In this document: piece after piece, positions 11,772-22,499 of the stretch
Position numbering within the stretch: the first letter of the stretch is position 1
Layout of the letters: each line of letters starts with the position of its first letter
Origin: Beta vulgaris subsp. vulgaris
Lineage: Eukaryota > Streptophyta > Magnoliopsida > Caryophyllales > Amaranthaceae
DNA: 64,000 nucleotides
Reading direction: 5' to 3'
Assembly: GCF_026745355.1 (NCBI RefSeq)
Contig: NC_079203.1
Location: forward strand, 2,423,249 to 2,487,248
The notes under the pieces: model-generated
What the model saw: only the letters and a program-made list of their open reading frames with translations
What the model was told of the DNA's origin: nothing
Database searches by the model: none
Translations under genes and position numbers: made by a program

Positions 11772-12754
11772 TTACATAGAAAAGCAACTTGTTCTTGTCT
11801 TAAGTAAGAATTTAACAGATGGTGCAGATTTAGAAGAGTAAGATACTCCCTCCCATTTCCTATGAGCAGATGGTCTAGGGAGATTCTCAGGCACAATACT
11901 TTCCAATGAATTAATATTCCAAGGTGGGCAACTTCTTTTGTCACTCCATCTTGCAATCCCTCTTTTGTTATTATTGTTGTTTTGTACTTGAGATTCCATT
12001 GTTAGTTCACTAGCCATTGCATAATTACCATTGATGTTGCTTACATATTCCCCCACTTCTAGACCAATTACTATGGTTGTTGCAATTGCCAATAATTGTG
12101 TGTTCCTCCTTGAACATGATGATTTCTCATTAACTTTCCTAATCAAATACAATAAAACAAAAGGAAAGAAAAAGCAATTAGCTAAACAAATAAAAAAATC
12201 CCATTATAATAGATTCGAAATTAATTTGAGTTGTTGTGCACGATCAGATCCAATTTTAGGCCTGGATGTTCAAACCCGCGTATATTTCAGGTTAGGCCAT
12301 TGAGCCTGAGTTGTGATCAACTTTAGAACGATTAGGAATTGGGATTGGCTCAAGTGGTGAACTTTCCCATCTTCCCTAGCAACGTCTAGGATTCAATTCC
12401 TCCTCCAAGCATATACTTGGGATTTAAGGGAGGGGGGTTGGGGGTGTTTGCCTTGTCATGAGCCTCTGTTGTGCGAAGGCAGTTAAGAGGAATTCTTCTT
12501 ATCAATTTTTTTTAAAAAAAAAAAAACTTTAGAGCATATGCATGATACAATAAGAAAATTATTTGAAGTATTAAGTAATGATTTTTCAAATTTACCAAAG
12601 AAATGAGACATTATTTATCATTATATGTTACATATCATAATTACCTTGGAACATGATTTGTGTTTGTGCGCAAGGAGGGTGATGAAGTAGGATGGATTGA
12701 TGAACTTGGAGTTGGAGGTAATGGTTTGATGCAGCAACAAGTTGATATATTCAT
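11772..12754 (-). CDS. 158-aa protein, putative plastid membrane, unknown family
   Basis: Exon 1 is 12754-12645 and exon 2 is 12138-11772. The junction CCAAG|GTAATT...ATTAG|GAAAG keeps the frame (phase 2). Residues 1-45 are rich in Ser, Thr and Pro with few acids (MNISTCCCIKPLPPTPSSSI), as in a chloroplast transit peptide. A hydrophobic stretch LLAIATTIVIGLEVG at about 52-66 could be one membrane span or a thylakoid anchor. An Asn run (NNNNN) is followed by a tryptophan- and proline-marked motif, 'CPPWNINSLES' then 'LPRPSAHRKWEGV', which looks conserved, and a basic tail. I do not recognise the family. The start is the first ATG about 50 nt after the predicted transcription start. The intron carries a SINE in the opposite orientation. 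Confidence 0.7.
12334..12529 (+). mobile_element. tRNA-derived SINE in intron of the 158-aa gene
   Basis: Box-A-like TTGGCTCAAGTGGTGAAC (about 12343-12360), box-B-like AGGATTCAATTCC (about 12389-12401), a G-rich middle and a terminal A run (12517-12529) define a SINE on the plus strand. It lies entirely within the intron 12139-12644 of the minus-strand gene, so it is antisense to it. A relative, with a similar 'CTCAAG...GTAG' head, lies at 46437-46565. Confidence 0.7.
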
Positions 12755-12830
12755 CTCTTTTGCAGCCTTTTCTAACTTTAATGATGTGAAGTAAGATGTA
12801 AGAAGCAAAGGCAAATGAGAAAGTTTGTTC

Positions 12831-12838
12831 TATATATA
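12831..12838 (-). promoter_or_regulatory. Putative TATA box of the 158-aa gene
   Basis: TATATATA followed by GAAC on the minus strand, 77 bases upstream of the ATG at 12754, a normal spacing for a core promoter. Motif-based inference. Confidence 0.45.
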
Positions 12839-12845
12839 TGCGATT

Positions 12846-14599
12846 GAAAGGTACTACTGCGAGAAAGCCAGGAAAGGTAGTTGTACTTCTACTTGTGTGC
12901 AGTACTCTCAAGACTCAAAGAGGATGTATGTTAGTACTTTTAGCCACTAGGCTAAAAAAACTAAACTTTGGGGTATCGTATTACAAATGATAACCTGATG
13001 CATCTCCCATGTCATAAAATATAGTTTTGTTAGGAAGGAGGGAAGCTTGTATGCAGAGGGGTCTCGGATACATAAGTAGACTGAGCGATCGTTCAGGGTC
13101 CTCAATTTTAAGGGACCCACTTATATTTTATTTTCTTACCTTTTAGGTTATTTGAGCTTAGATGGAAAATACATTTGTTAATCCAAAATTTTTACCGCTA
13201 ATTTATATATATTTTTTCATAGCTTATTCTAGTTTTATCATTGATATATCTTTACTATATATTCTTTTAAATCTAAGCTATATCCTTGCTTAATATGACA
13301 TTATTGAAGTAGTTACAATTTTCTTATTTTTGTTTGCCGTCATTACCTGCTTCTGTGGACGGGTGCTAGCTCGACGTCGAGGCTTTCTTTGTCCTTTGGG
13401 TCTGATAAATAAAGGTGTAACGTGAGGAACTTTATTTCCCCTCGTAATGTTCTTTGGTTGCGTATAGTAAAGCTTTTCTCCCCCAAGATATTTGGACATG
13501 TCTTAGTCATGGTCATTGGTCACCAAAAAGTTCCGTTCTCATCAATGGTCGGAAGTCTGACGTTTGTCCGTATTAGAGGTCTCTACCAGGGTGATCCATG
13601 ATCCATGTAAGTAGTTTAGGACTTGACATTTTATGAATTCTAGGACGAAAAAGTAAATATGAGATCTGATCTATATAAATATATAATTGTAAAATGTGGC
13701 TATAAAACAGATAATATCGGTGTAACAATGTATTTTTATTGTATTAAGAGAATATATAATTTAACTGTTAACATCTTAATTTTAAAGTTTAGAACAGTTG
13801 AATTAGGGGAAAACAGTTTGAATTTAAGCTTCACATTATTTGTATACTCTAACTTTGACCAATGATTTATTACTAATAAATATATAAATATCTATGTTAG
13901 TACGTAAATTATTACCAGAATTATGAATTTGTAACTATTCTTACTAATAAATTATCTAAATGCATCAGTAGTCAAAGTTGTGCATCTAAAAACATGTTTG
14001 TCAAACTGTACTAATTTTCCAAGACGGGTGAAATATATATGTTCAAAATACTCTAACGATAGATATAATGAAACTGAAGATGTGTAATCTGTAGAAAACG
14101 AAATAGAAAATCACTATTGCAATAGCTCATAGATCGAAGAACTTTAATTCGAATCTAATAATGCACGAAGCTTATGTGATAAATTTTTGCAAAGTGTCTG
14201 ATAAACAAAAAGTTGAAAGTGGGATTCAAACTCCTTACTAAACAATCATATACATGAGGACCAACCAACTGAACTAAGAAGCGTCTTTTACGCATAAATG
14301 AAATATTATTAACAAATTAGAACAATAGGACAAGCAGTAACCAACACTCGAGGCCATTTCATCTTGGGCCTAATGCGGTGGTCCATCTCGCCCTGCCTTA
14401 TGGCCGACCCTACATACTTTCAATATATGCGTTAAGACCTTGGCTTCAATGATTAATGTGAACTATGACAGTATACTCTTGACTTCTTGTTGAGTCAGTT
14501 CAAAATAAAAATTGAACTTGAAACTCACACCTGCTTTTTGCATATGATCTCCTCCTCTTTGATCGTGTCAATTACTCCACTGCCTTTACCATTAGACAT
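12846..14599. other. Intergenic, nothing firmly recognised
   Basis: The 13070-13150 stretch ('AGGGTCCTCAATTTTAAGGG') resembles debris of a hAT transposase gene in style, but no open frame supports it. The remainder is AT-rich with only short frames. Confidence 0.4.
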
Positions 14600-16120
14600 G
14601 TACTAAACACTTATTGTTCCGGCTCGGGTCAAAAATCAATGAAGGAAAAAGCAAGCTGACCTTATCCAAGAATACCCCAGAGGACTTGAAAATCCTTTTC
14701 CAAGAAACCATTAATGTTTTCGAAACCAAGAACCTAGGTCTTTATTTAGGTATCCCCCTCTCACTCCCATAAGTGTTCGGCTAAATCACAGGCCCAATTT
14801 ATCGTTGATAAAATTCTAATAAGCTAGCCTCTTAGACAACCCACTTTCTTCTAAATTTGGGAGCCTATGCTTAATCATCAATTCCACACTCTCCTCCATT
14901 CCTGCATACTATATGCATGCAACTTATGTCCCAACCAAAACCCTCAAAGACCTGGAGTCAGTCTGTAATAACTTCCTGTGGAAGAACACTACAAAGAAAA
15001 AGGAAAATTAATCTGGTCAAGAAATACCTTCCTCCTAAAGCACCTTGGAGGGTTTGTTATCAAGGGACATTCTCTTATGAATTAACTTGGCCTACTTAGC
15101 CAAGCTTGCGTAGAAGTTTCCCAAGGCTCGTAGTCTAGCCCAAGATTGTATTCTCTCTAAGCATATTCGTAAAAATCATGCCACTCGCTCATTTCCAAAA
15201 TGGATCCAATACGTAAAAAGGCGGAAAAGGTTGGGATATCCTCCAATACAATAATAGCTCATGGCTTCTTGGAGATAGCCAATCCGTCAGCTTTTGGCAT
15301 GTTGGTTAGGTATTGGCACCCTCCACAATACAATCCAATAACCCTTACTTGACTCTGAATTCACCCTTGAACTGTGCAGCGTCCTTCGCTAGGATACTTG
15401 GGACCATAGCACCATCTTTATTCCCCTTCTCTATCACATTCTTCATCGTATCTTAACTTTCCAAATCCATATGGACTCGAATGATAGGGACGTTCTCATC
15501 CCTCACTTTGTCACCCATAAAGGGTTCTCTATCAGGTGAGCATATCTTTCCCTCCTCAACTCCCACCACATGGACATCTCTTGGATAGAAACATGGAACC
15601 ATTTTTTATAACAGGTTCACTCATATGAGCCTTCTCGCTTTGAGACGTAGTAAGCCTAACATTGTCCGCCCTAGATGCCTCCCGGAACCTAAAATCTCTT
15701 CTTTTATTGTCCATAATTGCAGCCTTACCCGACATTTAGACCATCATGAGTGAGCCGGGATACGAGATAACCCAGTTCCATAACTAGATGAGAGTAAACT
15801 TGTCCTCCACCCAGTCCTTTAGGAGGATTAGATAGAATATCCTATTCCTCTCTTATGTCACGAAACATCAAAAGATAGAAACAGATGTGCTATCAACCTC
15901 TCTAACCCAGCCCCTCATGAGACCATTATTATAGAGCTACTCTCCAAGCCTCCCTTTTCATTAAGGCCACCTCCTGTCTCCCTAAAACTGTGCATAGATG
16001 TGGCCAGTAACCTGACATTCCCCATGACCCCTCCTTTACTGTGATTCATGTCAATGCTTCATTTGTTAATCCCATGGATCCCATTGGCCTAGGGGAGGGG
16101 GCGTTCTTCGGTATATAATA
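14600..16120 (+). pseudogene. Degenerate LINE fragment (RT tail to RNase H)
   Basis: Frame-shifting conceptual translation gives LINE-style segments in the right order. First is 'NLGLYLGIPLSLP' (about 14735-14773), typical of the end of the reverse transcriptase. Next is 'DLESVCNNFLW' (about 14952), the segment before the zinc-knuckle. Near 16030-16110 is 'VIHVNASF...GEGAFFG', the start of an RNase H domain with the first catalytic Asp changed to Asn. Stops and frameshifts occur throughout. No 3' poly(A) or target duplication was found. Confidence 0.65.
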
Positions 16121-16864
16121 GCCCACACATATCTCATCAAAGCTGCTTTATTCCATTGCAAAATCTGCCTAATTTTCCAGTCCACCAATTCTTTGGTATA
16201 TTTTTTGGCGACAGTTAGCTATACATGAGGAGTAAAACGTAGAAGGTTAGATTTTGAAAGTGGCTAAACAAGTAGAGGATTGTTAAAATTTATAGCAATA
16301 TCATGGCACACACCAAAATTGATTAACTGATACATAAAACACATCTTATAATTTACAACCTACAATATGAGGAAGCAAACCAACTTAAAAGGCGGATAAT
16401 GCCCATCAGGTGATCCATATGAGCAAATTTCTACTTCTAGGAGTTAAAGCAGATGGCTAATTGCCTAACACAAATCCAGAAGAAAATAAATCATGTCGAT
16501 CAAATATCAAAAAGAACACAGAATTTAAAGACTAGTACCACAATTTGTAGTACAAGGAAAGTTTTCATAGCAAGAATCACTGAGAGCTCAAATAACATGG
16601 CTCCATCTCCTGAGAGACTAATCTAAGGCGTCCTTGATAAACCCCAACCTACTGCTAACTACAAAAATCTAACCTTACAGCGAGGTGAGAAAACTAAACT
16701 CGTTCTCTAGGATATAAATCAACTGTAAACTACAGTAAAACATACGCCAACTTACTGCCGCATATGATACAATTGGACAATTCACCTATTCACCTCAATA
16801 TTCTATCCGGTATCAAAAAAAATAACTACGACGATACAGTAAGACACAACTAACTATTTGTCGG
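16121..16864. other. 3' flank of the PP2C gene
   Basis: AT-rich sequence without a gene. The part nearest 16865 is probably the 3' untranslated region of the minus-strand PP2C gene. Confidence 0.4.
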
Positions 16865-17014
16865 CACCATCTTCGCTAAATGTTCAAGCCATCCCAAAAG
16901 CTCCGCAACTCTCTCAACCCTTTAGCACTATTCGTCTGTCACCATCTAAGCTAATTTTTCAAGTCATCCAAAAAGCTCTGCAACTCTCTCAACCCTTCAG
17001 CAGAAATGCTCCGA
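16865..17014. repeat. 75-bp tandem duplication of the PP2C 3' end
   Basis: Bases 16865-16939 repeat 16940-17014 with an exact 75-base offset and about 80-85% identity (both contain GCAACTCTCTCAACCCTT). The right copy encodes the last codons and stop (16951-16953) of the PP2C gene. The left copy, in phase (25 codons), lies beyond the stop in the 3' untranslated region and also keeps the stop. Confidence 0.8.
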
Positions 17015-20000
17015 TGAACCCTCGGCCTTGGGGTAATCAAGTTAGGTGGTGGTTCAGGCTGGAAGCATATTACAACAACAGCAAGATTGTCCCCACTCTT
17101 CCTCTTCAAAGCCTCATCAACAAGATCCTTGCTGCAAGTTACAGGGTCATTGTGATCTTGAAGCCTTCGCCGAGCAAAATCAACAGCGTTTTGGCTCCTG
17201 AAAACATCCCATAATCCATCACATCCTATAATGAGGAACTCGTCCTCTCGAGTCAACGTTGTTGTCATAAGCTCTGGCGCAGCAGTTAAGGGCCCACCAT
17301 TGGCACCCTTCATTCCTTCCATGTGCCAATCCCCAAGAGCTCGGGCAACATTGAGTTGGCCATTGAGGTAGCCATCGTCAACATACCCACCAGATGCTTC
17401 GATTCGTTGCATCTCCCGAGAGCAATGTGGCTTGTGGTCCTTGGACATCTCAACTGCTTTGCCCCTCCGACATAGTACAGCTCGACAGTCGCCAGCATTA
17501 GCCACAACCAAAGATCTGTAGTGAAACAAAAATGAGAAATAAACTTCTGAACTTTCAATTCAATCAGGCTTTCGTGCGCACAAAGACCATAGATAGAACC
17601 CTCAGAATTTTAGCAAGATCAAGGAGTATAAAGCATATTGAGACTGGAATACTTCGTCAACTGTATGAAAATGAAATACAAAATTACAGATCCTGAAAGG
17701 AAATAAAGGAATGGACACTACACTTGAACTCTCGAAGCATCCCAAAACAGAGATACTTCCTTGGCCCAAAATCGATCTTGAAGTTATCGTATTAGGCAAC
17801 GCGCCAAAATAATTATCAGATATTGGGTTAAAGACAGCAACTTAAAATCTGTTCTATACCCTCGTGTCTCGTCTCTGCATCACATCACCAACGCTTCTCT
17901 TAAATTTTTTCTTTTATCCATTTCTACTTTTATATTCCAGATTATTAACCAAAAAACCACCAGCGCTTTCTTCATTGATGGTTTTTCAAGGGGTTCTTTC
18001 CACCACCAGCTGTTCTAAACTTCCAGTACTTAAACCCGAATCAAACGCAAAAGAGAACATTCAATTCTTTAAGCCTGGATTACGAGTCCTTGCTCTCAGC
18101 CAAAGTTGCAGCAAAGAATGCCCAACAGGCCAACGATATTTGGCTACAAACACAAAATTCTCCCCACTGCTAAAATGCAGCAGAAGACTGAAGACCCCAA
18201 ACACACTAGAAAGTTGGTAACTGACTCTACATAAGACTTCCCCTAGCACAATAGTAAAAAAAAAGCCAGAAATAACAAAAGAAGGAAAAAGTCTGACACC
18301 AATTTAGCAACAACCCCAAAAAGAATTAGAGAATCTCCAACTAGTAATCTAGAAACTAACAAATATAAGCATGGACACCAAACCATTTAAAAAGAAAATA
18401 GATTTGAATGAAAAAGGAAATCTAATAGATTTGAAACAAAAAGAAAATAGCCTCATGTAGTCGTATTTTTTATAATGCCTAACAGATGAAGATCCTCAGC
18501 CACACTAAATCCATCACTTGAGGCCAAGTAATCTTGGTGCAGCCAGAATTGCATGCAAAGGAGTGCCCAACAGACCAACAATATGTGTCTACAAACAAAA
18601 CATTCTCTTTACTTCTAAAAGGCAGCAAAAGAATGAAGACCCAAACACCAGAAAGTTGGTAACTGACTCCACATTAGACTTTCCCTAGCACAATAGTGCA
18701 AAAGCCAAAAACAACAAAAGAAGATAAAAATCTGACACCAAAATAGAAACAACCCTGGAAGAAAGACGAGAATCTCTAACTAGTAATCCAGAAAATACCA
18801 CATGAGCATGGACATCGAACCATTTAAAAATATTTAAAAAAAAATTGGAATCAACAAGAAAATCTAAATGATCAAAAGCCACATAGCCAAGCACCGATCC
18901 ACAAAGTAGATGTACTACATGCACAAGGACATCACAACTTTAACAAGAGTCACAAAACAAAAGCTAATCTGATTCCAAAAGTTGGGAGGAGGGGTTTTGA
19001 TAGATGCCATATTAAAAGAAACAGATGTTCTAACAAAGTAGAAAACAGATAGAAAGATCAACCTGCCAATAACAAGAGCAGCAAATACACAAGCACATAC
19101 TACAACTTTAACAACAGTCACAAAAATAGGCTAATAGATCTGATTCCAAAAGATGGGAGGAGAGGTCTTGGTAGACGCCATATAAAAAAAACAGATATGC
19201 TCACAAAGTAGAAAAAGGATAGAAAGAACAACCTGCCAACAACAAGAGCAGCCAATGCTGTTGTGCCAGAGGCAAGCCCTGAATCCAATGCACATGCTTC
19301 AGCAAAAGCAGTGTCTGTTTGTAGAAATGCAGAGCTTATGACCCTTTCCATTTCACTTGGAAAATCTGTGTCCTCAAATATGAATCGCGGCAGATGACAG
19401 CATGCAAAATCAGCAGCATGCTTTCCCCCATGACCATCAAAAACCTACAGGATCCATTAGAATAATACATCATTACAATGTATATATGGCATATAGGTCC
19501 CCACTTTTGGGTCGGAGCTCAAAAATACCCGATCCAATACCCCATGACTCACTTCAAAAATACTGGGTAGTAAATAAATTTTTTTAAAAAAACAAAAGGG
19601 GCTGCGTACCAGACCCAGAAAACATGACAAGTTCTGAACGGATCACACGCCAACTTTTTTTTATAAGCGGGTGTCCTGAAACCCACATAATATTTTTTAT
19701 AGTTCAAATTTCTTAGAACACACTTAGATTTCCATTCATCACATCCTGTCTCTCAATTACACCTAAGGTTCAATATTTTTGAATTATGTACACATCTCTA
19801 ATTAGGCCTCCAGTACTTGATATTCTATTTGTAGCATTTCATGAATGGTGATTGGTGGATGACTGGATGGTTGGAATTGATGTTGTATTTTTTACTTTTA
19901 TGTTTCAGTCTTGTTGAATCTTTTTAATACTTCCTCCGTTTTTTTTTAGATGTTACACTTTCAAAAATTGTAGTTCCCTAGGCAAAAATTGGAGGAGTAA

Positions 20001-22449
20001 TTAGGAGAGAATTAACATGGGGTTTAAGGGAAGGGAGGAGAGAGAAAAGAGGACCCCAACTTGGGTTCCCCACACCACCCCAACAGCCCAGAGAACTCCC
20101 ACCACCACCCCACCACCCACCTAAAATTCGAACCACCCACCCAGCCACCCAAAACCCCACCCCACCCACCCGAAAACCCCACCCAGCCACCGAAAAGCCC
20201 ACCCCACCTGCCAAAATCCCTACCCACCCACCCGAAAACCCCACCCCATCGCCGAAATCCCCACCCACCCGAAAACCCACCCCAGCCTCGCGAAACCCCA
20301 CCTCTACCGCCGCAAAAATTCCACCCATCCTCGAAAACCCCACCTCTAACGCCGAAAATGGAGGCCGTGGTTTTGCGCGAAGAAAATTGCGTGGTTTTCG
20401 GTAGGTGGGGGTGGGGATTTCAGTGGCTGGGTGGTGATTTCGGTAGGTGGGGAAGGTTTTCGTGGGTGGGGATCTTGTTTTCAGGTGGGTGGGGTGGGGT
20501 TTTGGGTGGCTGGGTGGGATTTTCGGGTGGGTGGTAGAGATTTCGGGTGGGTGGTGGGGTGGTGGTCAGAATTCGCCGGGCCTCTGTGGTGGTGGGTAAG
20601 GAGGCTGCGAGGTGGGGGAAGGGTTGGGGCAACTGAGGTGGTGTGGGAGAAGGGGGGAGGTTTATATAATTTTGGATTAGTATATAATAAGGTTAAATTA
20701 GGTTAGTTTAATTTTAATTAATCCTTATACGTAAGGATAAGTGAGTAATTTTACAGCATAAAACTTTCCAATTTGAGAAATAAAAAAAAGTGTAACATCT
20801 ATTTAGAAACATGCAATTTAAGGAAAGTGTAACATCTAAAAAAAAACGGAGGAAGTATTTGATTTGATAGTGGTCGCTAATTTCTCTAAGAACCTTTGTA
20901 AAGATGATCGACTAGCAGAGATTTTCTTCCTCAAAAAGTTTGGCAAAAAGTATAAATAATGATTGAAATGAACTGTGTTAATATTAACGGATACTTTATG
21001 TGACCCCACCCAAGAAAACCGGGTACCAACAGGTCATATCACGGGCCATGTTGCTAACTACGCACTAATGAACACCCCTTCCCAGCAGTATTATATCCAT
21101 AACACGGGCAATAAGAAAAAAGCTCCAAGCTCTGCACCTAACATTACCTGGCATCGTAAAATACTGAATTATATCTGGAAAAGAAGATTATCCTACAAAA
21201 ACAAGCACCTAGATTCTGGCCTTCTTCACCATAGCATAGGCTTATATAAAGAAAATGACAGAAATACATATAAGAAATCTGAAGGAAAAGAAGATCGATA
21301 GACAGATTTAGTACCCCGTAAAAGGCATTTGGCCCTTCCCCACTATGCTGAAGCCCATAATGATGCATAAAATCATCAAGACATACATATACATCCTCCA
21401 TGTTTGAACGGTATCCAATATCTGTCCATGCTCCAGAACGAACAATGGGAAGGAACTCAGACTCACAATCTTCAATCAGGGGCTCAACAGGTATATCTGG
21501 TGTTTTAATCTGCAATATATCTAATTAGAATCTTCCACCGCATAATATTTAATAGAATAAAGTAAAGTACCCTACATCAAAATAATTGAAAGAACATGCA
21601 ACATAAGTACATAACAAAAAGTGATGATTTTATATCTAAAAAAAGTGCCTGCTCCACGACACACCTCCCAAAGTCCCCAGGGAAATTTAAAGGCTATTCA
21701 AAGTTGAACAGACTGTTACACAGAGATTAGTTATGAATTTAAGTGTCTCTGAAACAAAAACATATAGAAAAAAGGCATTATCACTAGATTTGCTCGTCTC
21801 TTATGTAGCATAAAACAGCTTACTCTTAAGTTCCCAGCATTCGTAGATATTAAAAAAGCAAGCGCACAATTGGCAATATCTGCAATCAAAACAAAGAGAA
21901 GAATCCCCAAGTATTATACCTTCGTAAGCAGCCTATATTTTCCTAGGTTAATTGCATATAACTTTTGCTACCTAAACAACCTACCTCAATGTCAAGAGCC
22001 ATGGAAGCAATTAGTCACATACTGTCTGAAAACTTAAGAGCAAAATAATACTTCATGTGTTTATATTCACTTGCTACACTTCTCTAAAATAAAAATGTCA
22101 TATTACTTGCTACATACTACTTTTGGATACAATAATATATGATGTTTCATGTTAAAATTTAATTACATCAGATTGGCCAAATTTTCCTTAATTTCAATGA
22201 GTCACACCAAGGCGCGCCTAAGGCACTCCCACCCATACTAGTATCTTTATCACCTCAATACACCCTAAGGGCCTGTTTGGTTCAGTGAACTGGAATGGAA
22301 TGGTATGGATATCCATACCAGGGTGGTATGGATCCAGAACCCCATACCAGTTTTAAAAATCCTGTAATGGATTCAATGTCCATTTCTGCTGTTTGGTTCA
22401 CTTTTGGAATGGATTCTGCATCCAATTTTTATTTTAATATAATTGTACC

Positions 22450-22499
<50 letters not shown>

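Noticed and set aside
17864..18249. Frames on both strands within PP2C intron 3
   Set aside because: No domain, and overlapping a duplicated intronic segment.
20061..20706. Pro-rich and Gly/Trp-rich frames on both strands
   Set aside because: They lie entirely inside the G/C-rich arms of the Stowaway foldback; low complexity explains the lack of stops.
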